Shown here one piece after another: positions 54,070 through 63,816 of a stretch of DNA of 64,000 bases; the stretch's first letter is position 1; each line of letters begins with the position of its first letter. The translations under genes were made by a program, and so were the position numbers. The DNA comes from Gabonibacter massiliensis (GTDB lineage: Bacteria > Bacteroidota > Bacteroidia > Bacteroidales > Marinifilaceae). Below the pieces are notes generated by a model. It was given only the letters and a program-made list of their open reading frames with translations, was not told the origin of the DNA and did not search any database. The stretch is from assembly GCA_001487125.1 (NCBI GenBank), contig LN913013.1, positions 1,529,110 through 1,593,109 on the forward strand. Direction: 5' to 3'.

Positions 54070-55572
54070 TTAAATGTTTTCACTATCCGGTATCGGCACA
54101 ATAAAATTGGTACCTAAATTTAACTCGGCCCCGTCTTTCAGTGGTATCGGACGTTTTAACCGTTTAAACTGAAAAAACATTTGACCGTCACCCAAAAATT
54201 CTCGTTGCATCTCATTATATAACAAATCCATAAAACTAGATTCTGTCGGCGTCGGAGGTGTCGATGAAAGTCCCCGAACGTTACGGATGTATTCCAGATA
54301 AGACCATGCTTTTTGTTTTTCAGCATCGGATGCGGCTTTCTTATACATTGTTTCTGCCAAAATATAGTACATCTCACTTAAACGCAACATCGGAATCATC
54401 TTCGTATTATATTTTCCTTTGGATTTATCACTGCTTTGCTCCCGGTATTTTATCAAAACCCGATCTCCATTCTTCAAAGGCTCACCATGCTCGTCTACAG
54501 GAACTTCTATTTGATAACGATAACGATAATCTCCAACTTCGTTCTTAAATATAACATTGGCCCCATCGGGCTGTAAAGCCAATCGAGTCGAGTAGTTACC
54601 GCTTCCCGACTCATTGACCTGTCTCTCGATATCCCCCAATTTCGCATTATAACCTGCATATATCACATCGTCATATAGTTTGATTTTCCCGTTCTTCATG
54701 TCGTATGACGAACTGGTAAATTTAAAACGGGTAGACCCTTTATCCGTCTTCAACAAACGATAAGCCTCATTATAAGCTTCATCCAGATTTCCGGCATAAA
54801 GATAAACCCGAGCCAATAAAGCCGTGATCGCATAATAGTTTAACCGATATCCTCGATGGCCGAAAAAACGATCGTCATTCGAATTTCCTCCCATATATTC
54901 CAGCCTGTATCCCACACTACTCGGCATATATAAAGTATCGTAATTAGCAACTAATTCACGTGCTTCTTTCAGATCCTTAACGATTCGCTCAAAAGTCTCC
55001 TTCATCGTTAATTTCGGAGGAAACATTACCGGGTAAACATCCACATACGGAATCCATTTAGCACCGCTGTTATCCACGGGAGAAGCAGCAAACATTCTCA
55101 ACAAATCAAAATGCAGCATGGCCCTTAATCCTAACGCTTCCCCATGAATCAATGCCTTTTCCAAAGAACGTTTATAAAACTTCATGGAATCCGTTTGCTG
55201 AATATTGGCAATGATATTATTACAATTAGCAATAGCATTGTAAGCATTTACCCAAATAGCATCCACTACCGTTTGCAACCGATCATATTTATACTCGTAC
55301 CCGACGGCCGTCCTATAAGCATGAATATATGTTTTTGTTCCATCAAATTCCTGTGCCAAATAAGCAATCAAACCATAGGATAACTCCCTTCCGTAAAGAT
55401 TAGAAGAACCTATCGTTCTATAAACGCCATTTAAAGCATTCCGGAAACCTTCTCCGTTTTCAAACAAGAGATCTTCACTGATCTCCTCTTCAGGATTCAC
55501 CGTCAACCATTCGTTACACGCGGATGTAAAAATGGCAAAAACAACTAAAAATAATAATTTATATTTTTTCAT
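54070..55572 (-). CDS. RagB/SusD family nutrient-uptake lipoprotein (locus B)
   Basis: The start is set at the Met at 55572, giving a signal peptide and lipobox FTSAC then NEWLTVNPEEEISEDLLF (500 residues). The frame is open to 55728, but the extra 52 residues have no signal character and overlap the SusC gene. SusD helices (LGLRAMLHFDLLRMFAASP, ALLARVYLYAGNLDEAYNEAY) and the end block QREFLGDGQMFFQFKRL are clear. It begins 11 bp after the SusC stop. Confidence 0.9.
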   Translation of the reverse strand: MKKYKLLFLVVFAIFTSACNEWLTVNPEEEISEDLLFENGEGFRNALNGVYRTIGSSNLYGRELSYGLIAYLAQEFDGTKTYIHAYRTAVGYEYKYDRLQTVVDAIWVNAYNAIANCNNIIANIQQTDSMKFYKRSLEKALIHGEALGLRAMLHFDLLRMFAASPVDNSGAKWIPYVDVYPVMFPPKLTMKETFERIVKDLKEARELVANYDTLYMPSSVGYRLEYMGGNSNDDRFFGHRGYRLNYYAITALLARVYLYAGNLDEAYNEAYRLLKTDKGSTRFKFTSSSYDMKNGKIKLYDDVIYAGYNAKLGDIERQVNESGSGNYSTRLALQPDGANVIFKNEVGDYRYRYQIEVPVDEHGEPLKNGDRVLIKYREQSSDKSKGKYNTKMIPMLRLSEMYYILAETMYKKAASDAEKQKAWSYLEYIRNVRGLSSTPPTPTESSFMDLLYNEMQREFLGDGQMFFQFKRLKRPIPLKDGAELNLGTNFIVPIPDSENI

Positions 55573-55583
55573 ATTCCTGATTT

Positions 55584-58500
55584 CTAAAAAGTTGCTCGTA
55601 AAGAAAAATTTATACTTCTTGCAAACGGATAACTCGTACCTCTTTCTTGACGGATCGTGGAAAATCTTGCAATATCGGAAGCGCTCGTTTCTATACGTAA
55701 CATACCGAGACCCCATTTCTTCAACCACTCCGTCCTAAAGTCATAAGATAACGTTATCGCGGACAAATCAATAAAATGATTGTCTTGGATAAACCGAGAA
55801 GAGGGACGGGTCGTCGATTCGCTCTTGGCAATATTCTTTAATGGAGCAATGTCGCCCGGCTTTTGCCATCTCATGGTCGCCACCCGTTTATCCACGTTAG
55901 CATACCGGATATTCGCATTCTCAACATCATTCACTAAAGTATAATTATATTCTTGTCCCCCGTATTCATACATAAACGACGTGAATAACGTCAGGTCTTT
56001 CCAACGTAAATTAAAACCGAAAGAACCTCTGATTTTAGGTTCGGGATCACCTATTACAACCTGTTCTTTAGGATCCCATTCATGAGTAACCGTTCCATCG
56101 GAATTAAGTAATAGTTCGTCTCCGGTTGCAGGATCGATTCCCAATGATTTCATCCCGAAAATCGCCGTTTGTGAAATACCCTCTTTATACTTCGTGTAAG
56201 CCCTTGAATTATCACGTTTTGAATCTAACTCGTCATACGAGGCATCAATACGATCATTATAACGTTTTAAAGCATCCGAAATCTTCAGCATTCTGTTCTC
56301 GTTATGAGACATATTGGCATACACGGAAAAATCCCAATCTTTACGCCTGATTATATTGGATCGGATATCCAATTCATACCCCACGTTCTCGACTTCTCCC
56401 ATATTATCCTTATACACGGAAAAACCGGAGGAGGTCGGCAAGGTCACATCCGTTATCAAATCAAGAGTCCGTTCGTTATAATAACCGAATTTGAATTCCA
56501 AAAGTCCGTTTTTCAAACCAACCTCTATTCTTGAATCTAACTTACCGGTTCTTTCCCATTTCAAATTAGGATTTCCCAAATATTTCAATTTAACACCATA
56601 ACCCGTTATGAACCAATCGTCCGTCATGGATTGATACATCGTAACGGCACTATAGGCGGGAAAATTTCCCTTACCAGTCAAACCGTAAGAAGCAGCTATT
56701 CTCAAGGTGTTGAATAAATTGTTATCTTTCATAAATGCATAATTATGGATGTTTAATCCAATCCCGAAAGCACCGAATGGAGCCACTTTTTTCTTCGTTC
56801 CATATTCGGAAGAGCCGTCAAAACGGAAAGAGAGGTCGAGCAAGTAAATATTATTATAGGAATAATTCAGTTGCCCCCGAGCACTGGCCATTCTTTTATT
56901 ACTTTCCGTTTTCGCCGGTTTACCTACAACTTCAGCCGCATAATTAGGAGAGCTCAACAAACCGGACGGAAATCCTCTGTATTGCAATTTCAAATACTGC
57001 GACATATTAGAGCGCGCATCCACGCCAAGATCTATATTTACATTATGATGTCCAATACTTCTATTGTATGCTAAAGAAAATTTAGCCTCCCATCCCCAAG
57101 CTTCATTTTGGGTAAGATATAAATCTCCGGCCAACTGATTCTCACTCGTCGGTTCCGTACTTACCAATGTCGAATTAGGATCGACAAAACGATCCGTCTT
57201 TTCATATTGCTTTTGAACACTGAATTGTCCTTTTAGCTGGAAATACTCCGTTATATACCAATTAATCATAAAATTGTCTGTAAATTCATCATATTGAGAA
57301 CGATGATGATTATGCAGGCTGGCTTCATATAACGGATTAAGGTTATCGATCCCAGAACCCCATCCCTCCAAATGTTTCAAATAATTACCATTCTCATCCT
57401 TAAATTTATTGTAAGGAAGAGCGGTGGTATACATCGAAAAATCGCCATAAGGAGACTCCTGATTTTTCATGAATCCATACGAAATCTGATTTCTTATCTG
57501 TAGCTTGTTCTTCAATCGAAAATCAAGGGAAAACCCGAGATTCATCGTATTACGATAAGAATCTTTCATCACACCGTCTTTCCCGGAATACATAAAATCC
57601 ACCCCATAGCGCACCAACTCGTTTCCTCCTTCCAGATAGAGGGTATGTTTTTGAACGAAAGCCGTTCTTAAAGGCTTTCCTAACCAATACGTATCGACCC
57701 CTTCAAGAATATTTTGCATTTTTTCCTGATAACGGGATTCTTTATTTATCCAATCGTCAGAACCCAACACAGGATCCGGTTCAAAGCAACCCGCCAAACG
57801 CTCTATCTCCAATTTCTCTCGCGCATTAGCAATATTATAATCACTCAAATCAGGCATTACGATTTCTCCGACCAAACTGTAAGATACATTCAACGTTCCC
57901 GGTTTAGGAGCAACCGTGGTAATCACAATTACGCCATTGGCAGCACGAGACCCATACATTGCGGTGGCCGCTGCATCTTTCAATATAGTAATCGTTTCGA
58001 TACGCATCGGATCCAAATCGAATACTTTTTGTACACTCACCTCAAATCCATCCATGATAAAAGTCGGTAAATTAGGATTGTTTTCCAAAGAAGATCTCTT
58101 TAGCGAAACATTATCAAGTCCTTCTTGATCTAACTCCTTAATTCCCATTCCGGATCTACCCCGAATATAAAGTTCTGGTACCGCATTGGGGTCCGAACCA
58201 AATTTATTATTTACGGCGATACGCAAAGAAGGATCGAATGTCTGTAAAGCCGAGATTATATTCGTCTGAGAAACTTTTAACAAATCATCTCTTTTCACCG
58301 AAACAGCATTACCCGTAAAACTCTCCTTTTTAATATTCGCGTACCCGGTGACCACCACCTCGTCCACCTCTTTTACCTCCTCTTTCATCGTGATGACCAA
58401 CTCTTTCTCGTCGTCTTTCGGGTCCTTGCTAAGACGATGTTCCACCTTTTCCATCCCGATAAAAGTGAATACAAGGATGGTCGTGTCCTGTTTGGGAATT

Positions 58501-59006
58501 TCGATGGTAAATTTTCCGTCGAGATCCGTCGAAACGCCTAAAGTCGTACCTTTAATCACAACCGTCACGCCCGGAAGGGGTACTTTTTGAATATCGATCA
58601 CTTTTCCTTTGATTACTCTTTTCTTATCCTCTTTCTTCTCCTCTTTAACAGGAGTAATGATCACAACATCATTTTGGATTTCATAAGAAAGGGAAGTTCC
58701 TTTCAACAGCTGATTTAAAACTTCTTCCAAAGCCGCGTTTTTTACATTGAGGTCTCTTTTGCCGTATTTCAGAACCTCTTCTACCTGATACAAGAAACGA
58801 TAGCTCGTCTCTTCACTCATGTTCGTGATAATTTCATCGATGGTAACGTCTCTCATGTTCATGGTCAATTTTATGATCCGCTGGGCTGCATCAACCTGCA
58901 GAAAAAAGAACGACATGAACAGAAAAAGAACGCAGCGTTTAAAAATAAATCGCATTTTTAGCAATCTTTGATTCTCATCAAAGACCCTGATTCCGCTTTT
59001 TTTCAT
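55584..59006 (-). CDS. SusC/RagA family TonB-linked outer membrane protein (locus B)
   Basis: The product has 1140 residues with the same domain order as the locus A protein: signal peptide from MRFIFKRCVLFLFMSFFFLQ, STN, CarboxypepD-like domain, plug (DAAATAMYGSRAANGVIVITT) and barrel ending SINFSLRATF. The N-terminal ~230 residues are almost identical to locus A, whereas the plug and barrel are diverged, so specificity probably differs. The fecR gene that should pair with its STN domain is destroyed, so this receptor may now be controlled by the locus A FecR or not at all by that route. Confidence 0.92.
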   Translation of the reverse strand: MKKSGIRVFDENQRLLKMRFIFKRCVLFLFMSFFFLQVDAAQRIIKLTMNMRDVTIDEIITNMSEETSYRFLYQVEEVLKYGKRDLNVKNAALEEVLNQLLKGTSLSYEIQNDVVIITPVKEEKKEDKKRVIKGKVIDIQKVPLPGVTVVIKGTTLGVSTDLDGKFTIEIPKQDTTILVFTFIGMEKVEHRLSKDPKDDEKELVITMKEEVKEVDEVVVTGYANIKKESFTGNAVSVKRDDLLKVSQTNIISALQTFDPSLRIAVNNKFGSDPNAVPELYIRGRSGMGIKELDQEGLDNVSLKRSSLENNPNLPTFIMDGFEVSVQKVFDLDPMRIETITILKDAAATAMYGSRAANGVIVITTVAPKPGTLNVSYSLVGEIVMPDLSDYNIANAREKLEIERLAGCFEPDPVLGSDDWINKESRYQEKMQNILEGVDTYWLGKPLRTAFVQKHTLYLEGGNELVRYGVDFMYSGKDGVMKDSYRNTMNLGFSLDFRLKNKLQIRNQISYGFMKNQESPYGDFSMYTTALPYNKFKDENGNYLKHLEGWGSGIDNLNPLYEASLHNHHRSQYDEFTDNFMINWYITEYFQLKGQFSVQKQYEKTDRFVDPNSTLVSTEPTSENQLAGDLYLTQNEAWGWEAKFSLAYNRSIGHHNVNIDLGVDARSNMSQYLKLQYRGFPSGLLSSPNYAAEVVGKPAKTESNKRMASARGQLNYSYNNIYLLDLSFRFDGSSEYGTKKKVAPFGAFGIGLNIHNYAFMKDNNLFNTLRIAASYGLTGKGNFPAYSAVTMYQSMTDDWFITGYGVKLKYLGNPNLKWERTGKLDSRIEVGLKNGLLEFKFGYYNERTLDLITDVTLPTSSGFSVYKDNMGEVENVGYELDIRSNIIRRKDWDFSVYANMSHNENRMLKISDALKRYNDRIDASYDELDSKRDNSRAYTKYKEGISQTAIFGMKSLGIDPATGDELLLNSDGTVTHEWDPKEQVVIGDPEPKIRGSFGFNLRWKDLTLFTSFMYEYGGQEYNYTLVNDVENANIRYANVDKRVATMRWQKPGDIAPLKNIAKSESTTRPSSRFIQDNHFIDLSAITLSYDFRTEWLKKWGLGMLRIETSASDIARFSTIRQERGTSYPFARSINFSLRATF

Positions 59007-59066
59007 ACTTTTACATGCTTAATAATTAATAATCGATTTGTTAATCATTATCTAAACTCAATCTTC

Positions 59067-59097
59067 AAGCAGAAAATAGGACCAGTATTTTCTGCTT
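59067..59097 (-). promoter_or_regulatory. Conserved hairpin upstream of susC (locus B)
   Basis: AAGCAGAAAATA and TATTTTCTGCTT form a 12-bp perfect stem with the loop GGACCAG (plus-strand reading). Compared with 48404-48434 one pair has changed from G-C to A-T on both sides, keeping the stem. Confidence 0.6.
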
Positions 59098-59104
59098 TTT
59101 ACAT

Positions 59105-59592
59105 AACACTAAAATTCTGCTATTCTGTGTCACCACGTTATTTTTATTGAACTTCAAAGAGATCTTTACTGATTCTCCCGTATTCGTAAGCCTTCCGGGA
59201 TATCTTGATACCGTTTCAATTCCTCGGACGTATTCTATCCCTTGTAAATCCAGATGAATCAAATATTTAAAACCATCTGTCGAACATTACCATCCTGCAA
59301 TCCGATCTGTTTTCTTTTGAATGTGGTTAAAACCGTCTTGGATGTTCCCACACGAATACCAAAACACAAAATAATCAAAGCGGCGATCCCGATCTTCAAA
59401 TCCAATTTCCGTTTTTTTTAAAGGAGATACCTTTTGCTCACCCCCCATTTTTTTCAATATCCGCCCCTCCATGTATTTATCCCGTTCCGACTTCTCCTCC
59501 TCCTTTGGGGAAAGTCCGTAAACAAACCATTTGACAATCAAACGGGATATTTAATAATCTTTAGGTTTTAACATAAAATTTCTATCCTTCAT
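59105..59592 (-). pseudogene. Remnant of a fecR gene (locus B)
   Basis: Both ends align with the intact fecR at 48460-49656: the start (MK.R.FML.PKDY) and the tail (KFNKNNVV). There is a TAA at about codon 14, several small deletions in the N-terminal part, and a loss of roughly 0.6 kb that removes the FecR domain core. The upstream 314-bp repeat is shared, so this is the decayed half of the locus duplication. Confidence 0.85.
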
Positions 59593-59593
59593 T

Positions 59594-59907
59594 TACAGAA
59601 CGACTAAAAAACTCAAAAGGATGACTCGCTCTCTCTATTATTTTCATTTTTAACATTTCAATAGCACTTGGGGACGGGGTAAAAGTGCTATATCGACTGT
59701 TTTCAAAAAACAACATAGAAGCAATATTTATCTTATTTAGCTTAGACGGAGCGATGGCAAACAAATTCAAAGTATCTCTATTGGTAAACCTTCGAGATAT
59801 GTTTTATACCTTGGCGCAAAACGAGAAACGATACGGAATATTCCCCGACCGCAATATTCGCATAAACAATATTTGTGATATATCTATGTACGAAGACCAT
59901 GAATTCA
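59594..59907. repeat. Direct repeat (copy 2) of ~314 bp
   Basis: This is the partner of 49658-49971. It includes TTAACATTTCA (59650-59660), the 31-bp inverted-repeat motif (59661-59691) and the 5' part of the GNAT gene, which here continues intact. Confidence 0.9.
59661..59691 (+). repeat. Third copy of the 31-bp terminal-repeat motif
   Basis: Identical to 49725-49755 and preceded by the same TTAACATTTCA. No inverted partner was found between here and the end of the window. Confidence 0.8.
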
Positions 59908-60389
59908 AAGAAGGTTCGGAAACCGACGTCGCTCAAATGATGAGATTGATTGACGAACGCATCGCATGGATGGATGCCAACGGTATAGATCAGTGGAACA
60001 ACAGCCATTACCGCGAGCATTACCCGGAGGAATATTACGTCGACGCCGTACAGGCAGGACGATTGTATGTTCTGTACCAAAAGATGAGCGGCAAGGTAGT
60101 GGCAGGAGCGGTATTGTTGGAAAAGGACGGACGTTGGGACGTCATCACCTCTTCCGCCTATTACGTACATAATCTTGTAGCAGCAATCGATGCGAAAGGA
60201 GCCGGAAAGAGAATGCTTGAGGAGATTGAAAACCTATGTCGGTTAAATGGCAAGAAGTTCCTGCGACTTGATTGCAGTGCGGGAAACAAAGCATTGAACA
60301 GGTGGTACGAAAGTCTCGGGTTCCGACACGTGGGAGCGGTTATCGACGGCGAATATACCGGTAACCTGATGGAAAAAAAATTGACATAA
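59754..60389 (+). CDS. GNAT family N-acetyltransferase with N-terminal extension
   Basis: The start at 59754 (MANKFKV) follows an ACGGAG ribosome-binding-like sequence, giving 211 residues; the frame is open from 59685. The first ~51 residues are an extension of unknown origin. The GNAT domain follows: DVAQMMRLIDERIAWMDANGIDQWN, strands GKVVAGAVLLEKDGRW, the acetyl-CoA loop YYVHNLVAAIDAKGAGKRMLEEIENLC (a variant of Q/RxxGxG/A), and the end ALNRWYESLGFRHVG. It acetylates an unknown amine. A truncated 5' copy lies at 49818. Confidence 0.85.
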   Translation: MANKFKVSLLVNLRDMFYTLAQNEKRYGIFPDRNIRINNICDISMYEDHEFKEGSETDVAQMMRLIDERIAWMDANGIDQWNNSHYREHYPEEYYVDAVQAGRLYVLYQKMSGKVVAGAVLLEKDGRWDVITSSAYYVHNLVAAIDAKGAGKRMLEEIENLCRLNGKKFLRLDCSAGNKALNRWYESLGFRHVGAVIDGEYTGNLMEKKLT

Positions 60390-60691
60390 CCGTTTTCAGA
60401 AGGAACGACCTTAAAGCCCCGGATTCGCAACTGTCACTTTTGCCCCCAAAGCAAAACAACTTTTTAAATGAGCTTACGAATTTCCTCACTTGAACCTCAC
60501 GGCAATATTGCAATAAGCTTTTAACAAACATTCGACTACAATGAGAAACACGACTAATACCGACTCTTCTCTAATCGCGATAAAAAAGACAATGCAACAC
60601 ACTGAATTACAACAATATATTAAATACAGATATACATTAGCGGAGAATTTAGTATCTTTACCAACCAACATTATAGCTTTAGAAATAGTTT
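60390..60691. other. Intergenic region between the GNAT and LuxR-type genes
   Basis: No gene or strong hairpin is seen. Near the right end AGTATCTTTACC resembles a -7 box (one mismatch to TAnnTTTG), about 40 bp before the LuxR-type start. Confidence 0.4.
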
Positions 60692-61420
60692 ATGATAAAG
60701 GATTTAAGTAAAGAGTACAGAAGGCTGATATTCTCTCAACAACCTAACGGACAGTCTCTTAATTACGATTTATTACGACGGCATATCGAGATATTCTCAC
60801 AATCGAACGAATTGCAGAGCTCCGCCGTCACGATCTATGACAATTACCGTTTCGAACATGCATACGTGTCGGAATACCACAGGCGACTGTTCGGAAATGG
60901 AGAGATGAAAGTTCATCCTGATGACTTGGCCGATGTATTGAAAAATGCGATAGCTGCCCTTAAACATGTGTTTCAAGGAAATAAAAACTTCGCACACATG
61001 AAAACAATACGGGAATACAGAGCTAAAATAGGAGACAAGTTCCGACGTGTAACCGAATCATTACAGGTTTTGGAAACCGACCAAATAGGAAATATCTGGT
61101 TGACCTTGTGTATTTTGGAGATTTCACCCAATCAGATGCCGCCATTTACGGTCAACTCCCAAATCATCAATACCGCTACGGGAGAGGTATTTTCTCCGTT
61201 GACCAAATATTATAAAAACGAATCGATATTGACGAAACGCGAATTGGAGATATTGAATCTTATCGCTCAAGGCAAATTGAGTAAGGAAATATCGGATCAG
61301 CTACACATAAGCGTCCATACCGTCAATACCTATCGTCAACATATACTTGAAAAGCTGCATGTGGACAATTCACACGAAGCTGTGCGATACGGGTTATCTC
61401 TCGGGCTGATCGAATACTGA
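60692..61420 (+). CDS. LuxR-family transcriptional regulator
   Basis: The product has 242 residues. The N-terminal ~165 residues look like a PAS-type sensor (YDNYRFEHAYVSEYHRRLFGNG... IGNIWLTLCILEISPNQ). The C-terminal helix-turn-helix is a textbook LuxR domain (LTKRELEILNLIAQGKLSKEISDQLHISVHTVNTYRQHILEKLHV). There is no receiver Asp pocket, so it is not a response regulator. It lies 56 bp upstream of the TonB-dependent receptor on the same strand and probably controls it. Confidence 0.87.
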   Translation: MIKDLSKEYRRLIFSQQPNGQSLNYDLLRRHIEIFSQSNELQSSAVTIYDNYRFEHAYVSEYHRRLFGNGEMKVHPDDLADVLKNAIAALKHVFQGNKNFAHMKTIREYRAKIGDKFRRVTESLQVLETDQIGNIWLTLCILEISPNQMPPFTVNSQIINTATGEVFSPLTKYYKNESILTKRELEILNLIAQGKLSKEISDQLHISVHTVNTYRQHILEKLHVDNSHEAVRYGLSLGLIEY

Positions 61421-61476
61421 TAAATCAGTATTTTTTCACTCTTGGCAACAGCTTAATTTTGCCTCAAAAAGCTGCT

Positions 61477-63816
61477 ATGTACAAGAGATTTATTATTTTG
61501 ATTTTGGGAATTTTACTCTTAAAGGTTGCAAATGCACAGCATTTTCAGACTCTCCGCGGAACAGTAAAGGAACAAGGCGGAAGCCGACCGATTGCCTATG
61601 TTACGGTTGTACTCTCTGGAAACGGCTACACAACAGGTTGCACGACCGATTCATTGGGAAATTTCATACTGACTCATGTCCCGGCGGGACGCTACGATCT
61701 CAAATTCAGTTTTATCGGTTATGAATCTGTGATCGTTAAAGAGCTTCTTGTCGGAAACGGTAAAGAGACGTTTGTTGAGGTGGAGATGTGCGAAAATTCG
61801 ATGACTCTCGGGGAGGTTATCGTACGTCCCCGCATCAACAAGCAAGAACCGATCAACAATATGGCACTCGGCGGCCGCATGCTCAGTGTCGAGGAAGCGG
61901 GGCGTTATGCCGGGGCGTTGGACGACCCCGCCCGGCTGGTCTCCTCTTTTGCCGGAGTAACGCAAAACGTGGGCAACAACGGTATCGTGGTACGAGGAAA
62001 TGCCCCCAAATTTTTACAATGGCGTATGGAAGGCGTGGAAATTCCCAATCCCAACCACTTCGCCGATGTTACGAGTTTCGGTGGCGGTGGATTTACTGCA
62101 TTGAGCAAACAAGTGCTCGGCAACTCCGATTTCTTTACAGGAGCTTTCCCAGCGGAGTATAGTAATGCACTTTCGGGAGTTTTCGACATGCATATGCGCC
62201 GTGGTAACAGTGCAAATCACGAATATACCGTCCAAATCGGTTCTCTCGGTGTTGAAGCCGCTTCCGAAGGTCCCTTCAAAAAGGGCTACGGAGGTTCCTA
62301 TCTTTTCAATTATCGCTACTCGACCCTTTCGCTTCTTTCTTTCCTTCTCCCCGAAGATGCCGATGGAACGAATTATCAGGACCTGTCGTTCAACATCTTC
62401 CTTCCTGCAGAGAAAGCCGGAATATTTTCAATATGGGGTGTCGGATTGATCGACCGTTCGGGTACGACTCCCGAACCGGACCGCATCAAGTGGCAATACG
62501 AACAGGATATGCAGAATCAGAAAGTGAAACAGTATATGGGTGCGGCAGGTATCAAACACAAGATCTGCGTGGGAGAAGGTGTTTCACTTCAGTCTACATT
62601 CGCCACGACTGTTAACAGCATCGATATGCACACCGAACTACTCGGGAACGACGACCGGTTGCTACCCAAGAACATCGTCCACAATACCTACCTCAATTTC
62701 GTCGCATCAACTGACTTTCAGAAACGCTTCAGCCGGGTACATACGAACCGCACGGGCATCCGGTGGACGGGGCTCCAATACGATCTCATGTTTGCTGATG
62801 CCACGGAAAATTTGGGAAATTTAATTAGCATTGCCGATGAATCGGGTTTCAGTTCGCTCGTAAACATCTATTCAGAGTCCATGCTTGACCTCGGCAACAG
62901 AGTGAAGATGAATATCGGCATCGCAGGACAATGGTTCACGCTCAACGACCGTTTTACCGTCGAGCCTCGACTGAGCGTGAAGTGGAAATTCGCTCCCCGG
63001 CAATCGTTTTCGTTTGCCTACGGCATGCACAGTCGTCTGGAGATGTTGAATTACTATTTCACCAAAGACAATCGCAACAAGATGATTAACAAAGATCTCG
63101 ATTTTACCAAGGCGCACCACCTTTCACTCGGGTACGACCTTTCGCTCGGCGAAAATCTCTATCTGCGGATAGAATCCTATTTCCAATGGCTTTACGACGT
63201 ACCTGTCGTACCCGGAAGCACTTTTGCGATGCTCAACTTGCAGGGTAACGAAGACTGGTTCATTGTGGATCGGCTGGTCAATACAGGTAGTGCCATGAAC
63301 TACGGTATCGACATCACGTTCGAAAAGTATATGTCGCGCAAATTCTATTACATGGCGACAGCTTCGCTCTACAATTCGAAATACCGCACTTCCGACGACG
63401 CTACATGGTTTAACTCACGCTATAACCGCCATTTTACAGTCAATCTCCTCGCCGGCAAAGAGTGGATACTGGGCCGAAATAAGCAGAACATATTGGGGTT
63501 GAACGGTAAATTGACCGTTCAGGGAGGCGATCGTTATTCGCCCATCGCTATTGAGAGCTCCTTGTTACAACAAGACGCCATATATGACGAAAGCAAACCC
63601 TATGCATGTCGGTTCTCCCCCATGGTATTGGCGCATCTGACCGTTAGCTATCAGATCAACCGCCGGAAAGTGTCGCACGAGTTTGCGGCAAAACTGATAA
63701 ATATTACGGGATTCAAAGATTATTACGGCCATCGCTATAACTTTCGGAACAACAAGGTCGAAGCCGAACGCGAAGCCAATATCGTACCGAACGTCAGTTA
63801 TAAGATCAGTTTTTAA
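61477..63816 (+). CDS. TonB-dependent receptor with carboxypeptidase-like regulatory domain
   Basis: The start is placed at ATG 61477 (MYKRFIILILGILLLKVANAQ, a clean signal peptide); an in-frame TTG lies 18 bp upstream. The product has 779 residues: a CarboxypepD_reg-like domain (LRGTVKEQGGSRPIAYVTVVL... GRYDLKFSFIGYES), a plug (RLVSSFAGVTQNVGNNGIVVRGNAPKFLQWRMEGVEIPNP) and a barrel ending in Phe (NVSYKISF). It is shorter than SusC and has no STN domain, so it is a plain TonB-dependent receptor, perhaps for a metal complex or small ligand. No SusD follows. Confidence 0.9.
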   Translation: MYKRFIILILGILLLKVANAQHFQTLRGTVKEQGGSRPIAYVTVVLSGNGYTTGCTTDSLGNFILTHVPAGRYDLKFSFIGYESVIVKELLVGNGKETFVEVEMCENSMTLGEVIVRPRINKQEPINNMALGGRMLSVEEAGRYAGALDDPARLVSSFAGVTQNVGNNGIVVRGNAPKFLQWRMEGVEIPNPNHFADVTSFGGGGFTALSKQVLGNSDFFTGAFPAEYSNALSGVFDMHMRRGNSANHEYTVQIGSLGVEAASEGPFKKGYGGSYLFNYRYSTLSLLSFLLPEDADGTNYQDLSFNIFLPAEKAGIFSIWGVGLIDRSGTTPEPDRIKWQYEQDMQNQKVKQYMGAAGIKHKICVGEGVSLQSTFATTVNSIDMHTELLGNDDRLLPKNIVHNTYLNFVASTDFQKRFSRVHTNRTGIRWTGLQYDLMFADATENLGNLISIADESGFSSLVNIYSESMLDLGNRVKMNIGIAGQWFTLNDRFTVEPRLSVKWKFAPRQSFSFAYGMHSRLEMLNYYFTKDNRNKMINKDLDFTKAHHLSLGYDLSLGENLYLRIESYFQWLYDVPVVPGSTFAMLNLQGNEDWFIVDRLVNTGSAMNYGIDITFEKYMSRKFYYMATASLYNSKYRTSDDATWFNSRYNRHFTVNLLAGKEWILGRNKQNILGLNGKLTVQGGDRYSPIAIESSLLQQDAIYDESKPYACRFSPMVLAHLTVSYQINRRKVSHEFAAKLINITGFKDYYGHRYNFRNNKVEAEREANIVPNVSYKISF

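Noticed and set aside
55573-55728. N-terminal extension of the locus B SusD gene
   Set aside because: It overlaps the end of the SusC gene and lacks any signal character; the Met at 55572 gives a proper lipoprotein signal.
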